The translations under genes and the position numbers were made by a program. DNA of 64,000 bases from Candidatus Limnocylindrales bacterium (GTDB lineage: Bacteria > Desulfobacterota > Binatia > UBA1149 > CAITLU01): NCBI GenBank assembly GCA_035626395.1, contig DASPNR010000044.1:62001-126000 (forward strand). The letters run 5' to 3'. Within the stretch, counting starts at the first letter, position 1. Every line of letters starts with the position of its first letter. The notes beneath the pieces are model-generated. The model did no database searches. It saw only the letters and a program-made list of their open reading frames with translations, and was not told the DNA's origin. This document shows positions 25,871 to 34,555 of this stretch, one piece after another.

Positions 25871-27274
25871 TCAGGCGTGCTCGACCTCCCGGATGGAGCG
25901 GCGGAATTCCTCGCGCCGCAGCCCATGCTGCTTCATCTTCCGGTGCAGCGTGGCGGCATCGATCATTGCATGCTTGGCCGTGGCGGCGATCCCGCCGCGG
26001 GCGCGGCGCAGAACCGCGGCCAGGTACTCCTTCTCCACTCGCTTGAGGAACTCCTTGAGCGGCAGCTCGTAGTCTCGGGCTCGCGACGCTGCCACGGGGG
26101 CCGAGCTGGAGGCGGAGTTGGGCAGGTCCACTTCCTTGATCACGGGGCCGCTGGTCTTGAGGATGGAGCGCTCCACCACGTTGCCGAGCTCGCGCACGTT
26201 GCCGGGCCAGTGGTAGGACATCAGGCTCTGCAGCGCCCGGTTGGAGACGCGCGAGATGTTGCGCTCGCGAGCAAGCGGGTTGTTCTTGAGCATCTCGGCC
26301 ACGAGCAGCGGAATGTCCTCGATGCGGTCGCGCAGCGGCGGGATGTGGATGGGGACGACGTTGATGCGGTAGAAGAAGTCTTCGCGCATCTCGCCGCGCG
26401 CCACCATCTGCTCGAGGTCGCGATTCGTCGCCGCGATCACGCGAATGTTGACCTTGACGAGCTTGTTGCCGCCGAGCTTCTCGATCTCGCGCTGCTCCAG
26501 AACGCGCAGCAGCTTGAGCTGCATCGACAGCGAGATGCTCTCGACCTCGTCCAGAAACAACGTGCCGCCGCTGGCCAGTTCGACCTTGCCCACGCGATCC
26601 TGCACCGCGCCCGTGAACGCGCCGCGTTCGTGGCCGAACAGCTCGGCCTCCAGCAGCGTGTCGGGAAAGGCGGCGCAGTTGATGGCGACGAAGCGGCCGC
26701 TCTTTCGCCGTCCCTGGAAATGAATGGCGCGCGCCGCCAGCTCCTTCCCCGTTCCCGACTCGCCGAAGATCAGCACGGTGGCGTCGTTCTGCGAGAGCGA
26801 CTCGATGGTATGGAAGATCTCGTGCATGGCCGGGTTGCGGCTGACCATGTTGGCGAACGAGTAGCGGTCCGAGAGCTGGCTGCGCAGGTAGCTGATCTCG
26901 TCGAGCAGGCGGCGCTTCTCGAGGATCTTTTCGGTGGCCAGCAGGATCTCTTCGCGCTCGAAAGGCTTGGTGATGTAGTCGCTGGCGCCCTGCCGGATCG
27001 CCTCGACGGCTCCCTTGATGGACGCGTAGCCGGTGACGATGATGACGTCCAGATCCGTCCAGCGCTCATGGATCTGGCGCGTCAGCGACAGGCCGTCGGT
27101 GCCCGGGATCTTCAGGTCCACCACACCGAGCGCGTACTCGTACTGTTCGAGCAGGGCCAGCGCCTCGCCGGCGTTGCCGGCCGCGTCGACATCGTAGTGC
27201 CGTTCACGGAACAGGTCCTCGAGCTGCCTGCAGATGAGCGGGTCGTCGTCGACGACGAGAATGCGTTGGGGCAT
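25871..27274 (-). CDS. Sigma-54-dependent response regulator (PrsR-like)
   Basis: A 467-residue NtrC-family regulator. The receiver domain has acidic pair Asp10/Asp11, phospho-acceptor Asp53 (VVDLKIPG), Thr81 and Lys103. The AAA+ domain has Walker A GESGTGKE (171-178), an intact GAFTGA loop (218-223) for sigma-54 contact and Walker B FLDEVE. A Fis-type helix-turn-helix is at the C-terminus (about 420-455). Spacing and sequence resemble the response regulator of exosortase/PEP-CTERM loci. It likely activates the polysaccharide operon and perhaps the ATPase gene from sigma-54 promoters, but no clear -24/-12 site was seen by eye. The ATG is 6 bp after the stop of the histidine phosphotransferase-like gene, so both are co-expressed. 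Confidence 0.92.
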   Translation of the reverse strand: MPQRILVVDDDPLICRQLEDLFRERHYDVDAAGNAGEALALLEQYEYALGVVDLKIPGTDGLSLTRQIHERWTDLDVIIVTGYASIKGAVEAIRQGASDYITKPFEREEILLATEKILEKRRLLDEISYLRSQLSDRYSFANMVSRNPAMHEIFHTIESLSQNDATVLIFGESGTGKELAARAIHFQGRRKSGRFVAINCAAFPDTLLEAELFGHERGAFTGAVQDRVGKVELASGGTLFLDEVESISLSMQLKLLRVLEQREIEKLGGNKLVKVNIRVIAATNRDLEQMVARGEMREDFFYRINVVPIHIPPLRDRIEDIPLLVAEMLKNNPLARERNISRVSNRALQSLMSYHWPGNVRELGNVVERSILKTSGPVIKEVDLPNSASSSAPVAASRARDYELPLKEFLKRVEKEYLAAVLRRARGGIAATAKHAMIDAATLHRKMKQHGLRREEFRRSIREVEHA

Positions 27275-27280
27275 GCGTTG

Positions 27281-27901
27281 CTACTCCTGATCTGCAAGCG
27301 GCAGGCGCACGCTCAGCGTGGCCGGCTGTGCCGGGGCGACTTCCAGATCCCCGCCATGCAGGCGAAGGATCTTGGCCGCCAGAGCCAATGATAGGTCGAA
27401 CGGCAGAGCCTCGGTCTGCGAGCTCTCGGCCGAAAACGTGATGTCGATATCGGAGGCGGCGCGAAGATCGATGCGCAGCGGTGCGGCATCGGGCGCATGA
27501 GCAAGGACCGCGCGGCAGGCATGGCCGAGCGCCTCGCCAAGCCGCGAGGGGTCGACGGCCACCGGCATCCCGCCGGCCGATTCGAGACCGCCCACTTCCA
27601 CGGCACGGTCGCCGACGTGCTGGCGCAGGCTGCCGACGACGTCGCGAACCTGCACGCGCACAGTGCGCACCTCCATCGGCCGCAGGTACGACAGCGCGCC
27701 TCGCGTCATCCGTTCGATGTCTTCAACGGTGTCGTGCACGCGATCGAGATAGTCGCGCGCTTCGCCGGTGTCCTCCGGCAGCAGGCGGCCGAGAATTTCG
27801 GCGTAGTAGTAGAAGCGGTGAAAGCGGTTGGCCAGGTCGTGGGCGACCTCGGCCAGGATCTTGGTCTGCTCGGCGCTTGCACTGCCCACGTCTGTACCCA
27901 C
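27281..27901 (-). CDS. Spo0B/ChpT-like histidine phosphotransferase or degenerate histidine kinase
   Basis: A 206-residue soluble protein. The N-terminal helix pair carries an H-box-like VAHDLANRFHRF with His21 as probable phosphorylation site. The C-terminal half has the outline of a kinase ATP-binding domain (EALGHACRAVL where the N-box would be, and LALAAKILRLHGGDLEV near the end). The N-box Asn, the DxGxG G1 motif and the G2 glycines are all missing. No sensor domain or membrane helix precedes it. This matches phosphotransferases such as ChpT and Spo0B, which keep the kinase-like fold without ATP binding. It starts with GTG and lies 6 bp before the sigma-54 regulator gene, its likely partner. 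Confidence 0.65.
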   Translation of the reverse strand: MGTDVGSASAEQTKILAEVAHDLANRFHRFYYYAEILGRLLPEDTGEARDYLDRVHDTVEDIERMTRGALSYLRPMEVRTVRVQVRDVVGSLRQHVGDRAVEVGGLESAGGMPVAVDPSRLGEALGHACRAVLAHAPDAAPLRIDLRAASDIDITFSAESSQTEALPFDLSLALAAKILRLHGGDLEVAPAQPATLSVRLPLADQE

Positions 27902-28086
27902 CGACGGCCGCAGTCCTGCCAGACAGGACTGGCAGCGGCGCAGCCAACGTGTTGCACGGCTGCGCCGCTACCATTTCGCTCTTGCACGGTTGCCCGTCAA
28001 CTAGCCGGTGCGCCGGCGCGGATGCAAGCTCTGCGGCTCCGGTCGAGGCAAAAACTTGCCGTCGAGGGGGCACGCGCCGACAGGTC

Positions 28087-28434
28087 TCACCCGAGAATGC
28101 GCTGGCGCAGGGCCTTCGGGTCGAGGGCCAGGGCGTCGCAGACATTGTTGAACGAAAACGGGGAGTCCCAGTCTTCGGACTGCAGCCAGTGCTCGGCCTG
28201 GCGGCGCAGGATCTTCGGGTTTTCGCGCGGCGCTTTCAGGCGGCCGGCATAACATGCGATGGCATCCTCGAGGACGGCCATCATCAAAGCGCGCTCCGGA
28301 GTGCGCTGCGCGCCCGGGCCCTCCTCGCGCTCGTCCTGGCGTGTTGCCGCGATGTAGGACCGCGCGCGCGTCCGCGCGAAACGCGCGGCCGAAGCCTTGT
28401 TGCCGATCTTGACGCTGCTGGTTGCACTGCTCAT
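28087..28434 (-). CDS. Small conserved hypothetical protein, 115 residues
   Basis: The ATG at 28434 has a near-perfect ribosome site (GGAGGT, 7 bp upstream). The N-terminus is basic (KIGNKASAARFARTRARS) and probably disordered. The C-terminal 60 residues form a compact helical part with ERALMMAVLEDAIACY, then RQAEHWLQSEDWDSPFSFNNVCDALALDPKALRQRI split over two helices. From memory, short proteins with a similar AVLEDAI...EAEEW...SFENICE...LGLDP pattern are common in deltaproteobacteria, but I know no function for them. It lies alone between the phosphotransferase gene and the acyl-CoA dehydrogenase gene, with about 185 and 253 bp of flanking non-coding sequence. Confidence 0.78.
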   Translation of the reverse strand: MSSATSSVKIGNKASAARFARTRARSYIAATRQDEREEGPGAQRTPERALMMAVLEDAIACYAGRLKAPRENPKILRRQAEHWLQSEDWDSPFSFNNVCDALALDPKALRQRILG

Positions 28435-28687
28435 CTCATCCACCTCCACGGCGGCCCTGCCTCGGGCCGGTCTCGGTGATAGGAAATGCAACCCGGCGGC
28501 CACCGGGATGGCTCGCACAAAGTGTTGGAAATTCAGAAACTTCCGTGATCGGGCGCAGCGGCTGCCGTACAAGCGCGGCCGCTCCCGGCCAGGCTTGTAC
28601 GGTGCTGGCTGCGCATCTGCGGCTCGTGCGCGGCTTCGCCTGCAGCGGCGTGCGGCGGGCGCCCGTGAGCTCGGCGCCCGCCGATGG

Positions 28688-30349
28688 TCAGGCCAGCAGC
28701 TGGCGGGCGATGACCTTGAGCTCGAGGATGGGCTTGACGCCTTCGAAGATCGGCAGGACCTGGGCATCCACGACCAGGCGCGAGATCGCGTACTCCTCGG
28801 CATAGCCCCACCCGCCGTGCAGGAGCTGGCCCTCCTGGCTGACCCACACCGCAACGTCGCACGCCAGGAGCTTGGCCATCGCCGGCTCGAGCGAGATCGA
28901 CTCGTCCTTGTCCATCGCGCGAGCAGCCTTGTACGTGATCTGCCGCGCGGCCTGCGTGTAGGCGGCCATGCGTCCGAGCTTGTACTGGGTCAGCTGGAAA
29001 TCGATCAGAGAGCTGCCGAACTGCTTGCGGTCGAGCGTGTAGTTGGCAGTGGTTTCCAGCGCCGCCTGAGCGAGCCCCGTGGCGCGACCGCCGGTTTGCA
29101 GGCGCCCGGCAGCAAAGCCGTTCATCTGCAGATAGAAGCCCTTGTTCAGCCCGCCCTCGCCGCCGATGAGGTTCTCCTCGGGGACGAAATAATTCTCGAA
29201 CGACAGCGTGTACGAATGCATGCCACGGTAGCCGGGCGTGGCATCGGCATGGCCGACGAGCACGCCGCCGGTGCTCTGGCGCATCTCGAACTCGTGGCCG
29301 TCGAAGGAATCTTTCTCCACGATGAACAGCGACAGTCCGCGCGCACCGGACTTCGGATCGGGGTTCGTGCGCGCGAGAAGCGCGAGCACGTTGGCGCGCC
29401 CGGCGAACGTGCACCAGGCCTTGGCGCCGTTGATGAGCCATCCCTTCCTGCCGCCGACCTCGGCCCGCTCGGCCTTGCAGGAGACCGAAGCGACGTCGGA
29501 GCCGACGTTGGGCTCGGTGACCGAGATGCCCACCATCAGCTCGCCGGCGCTGACCGGAGCCAGCCACTTCTTCTTCTGCTCTTCCGTGCCGCCCTTGAGC
29601 AGGGCCTTGGTCAGGATCTCCGGCCGCGTGATCAGCGAACCCGCCGCGGCCAGCGACACGCGCGACAGCTCTTCGGTCGTCACGATCATCGCCAGGTTGC
29701 CCATGCCGAGGCCGCCGTATTCCTCCGGCGCCGACATGCCGAAATAGCCCATTCCAGCCATCGCCGAGATCACCGACTCCGGAACCAGCTCGTCGTGGCG
29801 GTGAATGCGCTCGGCGATCGGGCCCACTTCCTTCTCGGCGAAGGAACGCACCGAGTCGCGCACCATCACCACGTCGTCCTCGGGCAGCCAGGCGTTGTTG
29901 GCTCCGCGCCGTTCGCCGACCTTGCGCCCGATCGAGCGCGCGCGGCCTTCGTCGGCGAACGCGCGGATGCGGGCGCGCATCGCATCGTTGCCGATCGCGT
30001 TCTCAAACGCGCCGGTGGGCAGGTCGAAGTCGTCGCCGGCGGCCACGATCTGGCCGCTGAATCTGGCCGCGATCTCTCCGGCCACGAGGGCGGCCTGGTC
30101 GATCAGCGTATCGTCGGCACTGCCGGCATCGGTGGCGGCACGTGCGTATTCGGCCAGCGCCCTGGCTGCAGCCACCTCGGTGGCAACATAAGCGATGCGC
30201 TCCGAATGCACCTGGTGATCATCGATGTTCTTGCCACCGTCGGTGCGGCGCGAAGCCGCTGCCGTGGCCTGCTGCACGATGGTCTCCAATGCTGCGACGA
30301 GCGCATCGACGTCGTCGAGCGCCACTTTCGAAACTGTCCGATCCGACAT
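28688..30349 (-). CDS. mcd: Probable (2S)-methylsuccinyl-CoA dehydrogenase
   Basis: A 553-residue acyl-CoA dehydrogenase with about 150 extra N-terminal helical residues before the usual fold, the length and layout of methylsuccinyl-CoA dehydrogenase (ordinary family members are near 380). The FAD enzyme oxidises (2S)-methylsuccinyl-CoA to mesaconyl-CoA in the ethylmalonyl-CoA pathway. Visible motifs: TEPNVGSD, INGAKAWCTFAGRANV (the W-TFAAR-like stretch is typical of this enzyme), GYRGMHSYTLSFENY, LHGGWGYAEEY and the catalytic Glu536 in IFEG. A Chloroflexus-type malyl-CoA/methylmalyl-CoA lyase gene at 58743 supports the pathway. The alternative is another long acyl-CoA dehydrogenase. No partner genes of the pathway are adjacent. 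Confidence 0.7.
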   Translation of the reverse strand: MSDRTVSKVALDDVDALVAALETIVQQATAAASRRTDGGKNIDDHQVHSERIAYVATEVAAARALAEYARAATDAGSADDTLIDQAALVAGEIAARFSGQIVAAGDDFDLPTGAFENAIGNDAMRARIRAFADEGRARSIGRKVGERRGANNAWLPEDDVVMVRDSVRSFAEKEVGPIAERIHRHDELVPESVISAMAGMGYFGMSAPEEYGGLGMGNLAMIVTTEELSRVSLAAAGSLITRPEILTKALLKGGTEEQKKKWLAPVSAGELMVGISVTEPNVGSDVASVSCKAERAEVGGRKGWLINGAKAWCTFAGRANVLALLARTNPDPKSGARGLSLFIVEKDSFDGHEFEMRQSTGGVLVGHADATPGYRGMHSYTLSFENYFVPEENLIGGEGGLNKGFYLQMNGFAAGRLQTGGRATGLAQAALETTANYTLDRKQFGSSLIDFQLTQYKLGRMAAYTQAARQITYKAARAMDKDESISLEPAMAKLLACDVAVWVSQEGQLLHGGWGYAEEYAISRLVVDAQVLPIFEGVKPILELKVIARQLLA

Positions 30350-30507
30350 CCTGGCGTTACTCCGTTGCGTGCTTGGAAAAGCGGCGCACGACGCTACGGA
30401 GTCATGCCAGCGGAGTCAAAACCTGCATCGCGCGGCGCGCGAGCCTACGTTGCATCCCCGGCCATGCCGTGGGATGAAGACGGCCCGCATTTGCGCGCGG
30501 CCTCGTT

Positions 30508-31632
30508 ATGGGACGCATCACCGTTGGTTATCAGGACGGCTGCCTTCATCCTCTCTGGCTCACCAACGCCGGCCTGCGCATCGCTCGCCTTCTCGGCGCG
30601 GAGTCGCTGTGGCTGCCGGACCATTTCATGGGATTCATCCCGGCTATCGTTTGGAAGCCCGAGATCACGCCCGCCGCCAAGGTCGTGCACTCGCCCGACG
30701 GCCTCTTTGATCCGCTGCAGATCCTGGCTGTCACGGCCACTCGTCTTCGCGGCGTCGACCTCGGCACCGCCGTCACCGAGGCCTACCGGCGCCACCCGAT
30801 GGCGCTGGCGCAGTCGTTCGTCACGCTCGATCACATCTCCAAGGGCCACGCCATTCTCGGCATCGGCAACGGCGAGCGGGAGAACGTGGAGCCCTATGGC
30901 CTGCCGTGGGGAAAGCAGGTCGCGCGGCTCGAAGAAGCGCTGATCATCATCCGCAAGCTGTGGGCCAGCAACGGCGAGCCCGTCACCTATGAAGGCAGGT
31001 TCTGGCAGCTGCGCGATGCGATCTTCAACCTGCCGCTGTACAACGGCCGCCAGCCGCGCATCTGGATCGCGGCGCACGCGCCCAAGATGCTGGCCCTGAC
31101 GGGCCGCTACGGTGACGGCTGGCTGCCCACGCTGCGCGCGACGCCCGAAGAGTATCGTCAGCGCCTGGATGCCATCCACGCGGCCGGCCGCGATGCCGGG
31201 CGCAACATGGACCACTTCGTCCCCTGTCAGATGATTCTGACCGCCCTGGGCGACAGCCGCGACCAGATGATCGAGTTGGCCCTGAAGAGCCGGTTGGGCG
31301 CTGCCATGGCGCTGCTGGTCCCGGGGCCGGTCTGGAAGCAGCACGGCAAGACGCATCCGCTCGGCGAGAACTTCGGCGGGTTCTACGACATCGTGCCACC
31401 TCGCGTGACCGAGGAGCACATCGAGCAGGCCGCGCGCGACGTCACCGCCGAGATGCTGCTGTCGTCGCTGTACGCCGGCAGCCCGTCGCAGATCCGTGAC
31501 GAGGTGGCTCCCATCGTCGCGGCCGGCGCGAAGCACATCATCGTCTCCAACATCGGCGGGACGCTGACCGGCGGCGGCGCCAAGGACATCTGGCTGCTGG
31601 GCAGCCTGATCCGGAAGCTGCGCCGGCTGTGA
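30508..31632 (+). CDS. LLM-class flavin/F420-dependent oxidoreductase
   Basis: A 374-residue luciferase-like (bacterial luciferase superfamily) monooxygenase or reductase with a TIM-barrel fold. The N-terminus has ESLWLPDHFMGFIP and LGTAVTEAYRRHPMALAQS, then GHAILGIGNGERENVEPYG and WIAAHAPKMLALTGRYGDGWLPT, all standard for the family. DHF and GIGNGERENVEPY resemble F420-dependent reductases such as mycobacterial phthiodiolone ketoreductase-type proteins, so F420 is a likely cofactor, though FMN is possible. The gene is divergent from the acyl-CoA dehydrogenase gene across a 158-bp gap that should hold both promoters. Substrate unknown; a lipid ketone is a reasonable guess. Confidence 0.85.
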   Translation: MGRITVGYQDGCLHPLWLTNAGLRIARLLGAESLWLPDHFMGFIPAIVWKPEITPAAKVVHSPDGLFDPLQILAVTATRLRGVDLGTAVTEAYRRHPMALAQSFVTLDHISKGHAILGIGNGERENVEPYGLPWGKQVARLEEALIIIRKLWASNGEPVTYEGRFWQLRDAIFNLPLYNGRQPRIWIAAHAPKMLALTGRYGDGWLPTLRATPEEYRQRLDAIHAAGRDAGRNMDHFVPCQMILTALGDSRDQMIELALKSRLGAAMALLVPGPVWKQHGKTHPLGENFGGFYDIVPPRVTEEHIEQAARDVTAEMLLSSLYAGSPSQIRDEVAPIVAAGAKHIIVSNIGGTLTGGGAKDIWLLGSLIRKLRRL

Positions 31633-31705
31633 CGTAAACTTTCGCGCCGGGCAGGTCCGTGTTATCCAGCCCCGGCGTCCTTGCACATACCAGGAGGCAA
31701 CGATC

Positions 31706-32332
31706 ATGGCTCATGCACCGCACCCCTCTCGCCTGCTCGCGATGCTGCTAACCGCATTCACGGTGGCGGCGGTCGGCTGCTCCAGTCCCGAAAAAGGAGA
31801 CGAAGCCAAGCCCGCGGAGCCGGCGAGCAACAATCCGGTCGTGGTGATGACGACGAACAAGGGCGTCATCGAGATCGAGCTGTTCCAGGACAAGGCCCCG
31901 CTGAGCGTCAAGAACTTCCTCGAGTATGCCGAGGCCGGGCATTACGACGGCACCATCTTCCACCGCGTCATCAAGGACTTCATGATCCAGGGCGGCGGCT
32001 TCACGCCGGACGGCATGCAGAAGCCGAACCGGCCGCCGGTCAAGAACGAAGCCAACAACGGCCTGAAGAACGAGCGCGGAACCGTCGCGATGGCGCGCAC
32101 CAGCGTAGTGGATTCGGCGACGTCGCAGTTCTTTATCAACCACGCCAACAACGCGTTCCTCGATCACAAGGCCCCCACGCCGCAAGGCTTCGGCTATGCC
32201 GTCTTCGGCAAGGTGACCAAGGGGATGGACGTCGTCGACGCGATTGCCAATACGCCCACCGCCGACAAGGGCGGTGCGTTCCAGAACCGGCCGACCGAGG
32301 ACATCGTCATCCAGTCGGTCAAGCGCAAGTAG
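31706..32332 (+). CDS. Cyclophilin-type peptidyl-prolyl isomerase, lipoprotein
   Basis: A 208-residue protein with an N-terminal lipoprotein signal (AFTVAAVGC, lipobox AVGC) and a short charged linker, then a complete cyclophilin domain. Active-site features are FHRVIKDFMIQGG (catalytic Arg), VAMARTS and SQFFINHANNAFLDH. It speeds cis-trans isomerisation of prolyl bonds in periplasmic proteins. GGAGG lies 7 bp upstream of the ATG. The metF gene follows 25 bp later on the same strand and is probably co-transcribed, with no obvious functional link. It is close to PpiA-like bacterial enzymes; no unusual insertion is present. Confidence 0.92.
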   Translation: MAHAPHPSRLLAMLLTAFTVAAVGCSSPEKGDEAKPAEPASNNPVVVMTTNKGVIEIELFQDKAPLSVKNFLEYAEAGHYDGTIFHRVIKDFMIQGGGFTPDGMQKPNRPPVKNEANNGLKNERGTVAMARTSVVDSATSQFFINHANNAFLDHKAPTPQGFGYAVFGKVTKGMDVVDAIANTPTADKGGAFQNRPTEDIVIQSVKRK

Positions 32333-32357
32333 AGGGCACGCGAGCGCACGCGACCCA

Positions 32358-33224
32358 ATGCGAATCGTTTCCCTGCTGTCGCGGCGCGAGCCCGTTTTCT
32401 CGTTCGAATTCTTCCCGCCCAAAACCGAGGCGGGCGACCGCATGCTGCTGTCGACCCTCGCCGACCTGCGCGAGATGCGGCCCGACTACGTCTCGGTGAC
32501 CTACGGCGCCGGTGGCAGCACCCGCGACCGCACGGTCGAGCTGGTTTCCTACATCAAGAACGACCTGGGCCTGGAGGCGATGGCGCACCTGACCTGCGTC
32601 GGCGCCAGCCGAGAAGAGCTCGGCCTGGTGCTGGACCGGCTCGAAAAGGCCGGAATCGAGAACGTCATTGCGCTGCGCGGCGATCCGCCGGTCGGCGAGG
32701 AGAGCTTCGTTCCGCATCCCGAAGGCCTGTCGTATGCCTGCGAGCTGGTCGAGCTGATCCGCGAGCAGAAGCGGCCGTTCTGCGTGGCCGGGGCGTGCTA
32801 TCCGGAGAAGCACATCGAGGCCGCCTCGATGGACGAAGATCTTGCGCGCCTGTCGCAGAAGGTCGCCGCCGGCGTCGATTTCCTCATCACGCAGCTCTTC
32901 TTCGACAATCGCTCTTATTTCGATTTCGTGGCCAGGGCGCGCGACGCAGGCATCACCGTTCCGATCATCGCCGGCATCATGCCCATCACCAACCTCGGAC
33001 AGATCGAGCGCTTCACGCGTCGCTGCGGAGCCATCATTCCCGGCGAGCTGCATGCGAAGCTGGAGCCGTACCGGGAAGACTCGGACACCGTCGAGAAGCT
33101 GAGCGTGGACTGGGCGGTGGCGCAGTGTCGCGAGCTGCTCGACGCCGGTGCGCCGGGCATCCACTTCTACACGCTCAACAAGAGCCGGGCCACGCGCGAC
33201 ATCCTCGCCCGCCTGCGCAGCTGA
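32358..33224 (+). CDS. metF: 5,10-methylenetetrahydrofolate reductase
   Basis: A 288-residue FAD-dependent TIM-barrel enzyme that reduces methylenetetrahydrofolate to methyl-tetrahydrofolate for methionine synthesis or C1 metabolism. The signature FSFEFFPPKTEAG (catalytic Glu in FEFFPPK) is at residues 14-26, followed by YVSVTYGAGGSTRDRT, AHLTCVGAS and ALRGDPP, all typical of MetF. The length fits (usual about 290). The ATG at 32358 is preferred because the family motif begins within 15 residues; upstream in-frame sequence overlaps the cyclophilin gene and is not family-like. It lies 25 bp after that gene. Confidence 0.95.
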   Translation: MRIVSLLSRREPVFSFEFFPPKTEAGDRMLLSTLADLREMRPDYVSVTYGAGGSTRDRTVELVSYIKNDLGLEAMAHLTCVGASREELGLVLDRLEKAGIENVIALRGDPPVGEESFVPHPEGLSYACELVELIREQKRPFCVAGACYPEKHIEAASMDEDLARLSQKVAAGVDFLITQLFFDNRSYFDFVARARDAGITVPIIAGIMPITNLGQIERFTRRCGAIIPGELHAKLEPYREDSDTVEKLSVDWAVAQCRELLDAGAPGIHFYTLNKSRATRDILARLRS

Positions 33225-33252
33225 ACGCGGCGGAGGCGGTTCGCGGCGCGCG

Positions 33253-33270
33253 GGCGTATGGAATTACGCC
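33253..33270. terminator. Short hairpin between convergent genes (weak)
   Basis: A 6-bp perfect stem (GGCGTA/TACGCC) with a 6-nt loop lies between the convergent metF and acyl-CoA dehydrogenase genes. There is no T-run on either side. It may slow transcription from both directions, but the stem is short and the call is weak. Confidence 0.25.
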
Positions 33271-33319
33271 GGAGCGCACGAGCCACCGTCGACGCCGCAA
33301 ATCGCCGCGGCGGCGCCGC

Positions 33320-34465
33320 CTAGAGGCCCATCTGCTTGGCGATGATCACCTTCATGATCTCGGTCGTCCCTGCGTAGATCGTCTGGATGCGAGCGTCCAG
33401 GTAATCGCGGGCGATCGGATACTCCATCATGTAGCCATAGCCGCCGTGGAACTGGAGGATCTCGTCGCACGTGCGCTTGAGCATCTCGGTGACCCAGTAC
33501 TTGGCCATCGAGGTTTCCTTGACGATGTTGCGCTCGGCCATGTGCTCGACGATCAGGCGATCGACGAAATTGCGTCCGAGCTCCACTTCCGTGGCGATCT
33601 CGGCCAGGCGGAACTGGATGTGCTGCAGCTTGGAGATCGGACGGCCGAAGGCCTTGCGCTCCTGGCAGTAGCGAACGCCGTCGGAGAGGACGAGCTCGGC
33701 GGCCGCCTGCGCACCGATGGCGCAGACCAGGCGCTCCTGCTGCAGCTTCTGCATCAGGTAGTAGAAGCCGCCGCCTTCCTCACCGAGCAGATTCTCCTTG
33801 GGCACGACACAGTCGCTGAAGTGCAGCTCGGACGTGTCCTGCGCCTTCAGCCCCATCTTCTCGAGATTGCGGCCGCGCTCGAAGCCGGGCGTGCCCGCTT
33901 CCACCACGATCAGCGAGACGCCGGTGTAGGGCGGATCGGCGTCGGGGTTGGTCTTGGCGACGACGATGACCAGGTCGCAAAGTTGGCCGTTGGAGATGAA
34001 CGTCTTCTGGCCGTTGATGACGTAGTTGTCGCCGACGCGGCGCGCGGTGGTCTGGATACCCTGCAGGTCCGAGCCCGCATTCGGCTCGGTCATCGCAATG
34101 GCGGTGATCAGGCGCCCGCTGGTGCAGCCGGGCAGCCAGCGCTTCTTCTGCTCCTCGCTGCCGAAGCTGTAAAGGTACGGAACGACGATGTCGCTGTGCA
34201 GCGAGTACATCGGACCGGTGGCCCGTGCCTTGGCCATCTCCTCGATGATGCAGACCGAGTAGAGGAAGTCGGCCCCGACGCCGCCGTATTCTTCGGGCAT
34301 CCAGGGACACAGGAAGCCGTTGTCGCCCGCCTTCTCCCACACGGCGCGCGGAACGATCTGACGCTTCTCCCACTCGGCGTGAAACGGAGTGATCTCGGAG
34401 GCGATGAAGCGACGGAGCGCGTCGCGGAACTGTTCATGCTCTTGACGGAAGATCGTACGGTCCAT
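33320..34465 (-). CDS. Acyl-CoA dehydrogenase, catalytic Glu at the LCAD/IVD-type site
   Basis: A 381-residue FAD acyl-CoA dehydrogenase of usual length. Motifs are TEPNAGSD (126-133), NGQKTFISNG, QFHGGYGYMMEY and IYAGTTEIM. The position that carries the catalytic Glu in short/medium-chain enzymes (YEGT) is Ala here. The base is instead expected at Glu244 in LQQERL, as in long-chain and isovaleryl-CoA dehydrogenases. It therefore probably acts on long-chain or branched acyl-CoA, passing electrons to ETF. It converges with metF and has no co-transcribed neighbour except perhaps the downstream-facing lipocalin-like gene, which lies 90 bp upstream on the same strand. Confidence 0.88.
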   Translation of the reverse strand: MDRTIFRQEHEQFRDALRRFIASEITPFHAEWEKRQIVPRAVWEKAGDNGFLCPWMPEEYGGVGADFLYSVCIIEEMAKARATGPMYSLHSDIVVPYLYSFGSEEQKKRWLPGCTSGRLITAIAMTEPNAGSDLQGIQTTARRVGDNYVINGQKTFISNGQLCDLVIVVAKTNPDADPPYTGVSLIVVEAGTPGFERGRNLEKMGLKAQDTSELHFSDCVVPKENLLGEEGGGFYYLMQKLQQERLVCAIGAQAAAELVLSDGVRYCQERKAFGRPISKLQHIQFRLAEIATEVELGRNFVDRLIVEHMAERNIVKETSMAKYWVTEMLKRTCDEILQFHGGYGYMMEYPIARDYLDARIQTIYAGTTEIMKVIIAKQMGL

Positions 34466-34555
34466 CCGCGCTCGATAGCCGTGGCCTCCGTGCCTGTCCA
34501 GCGTCGTCAGAACCGCCCGATCGGCGTCTCAGAACGGCGGCGGGCGGGCCGTCGT

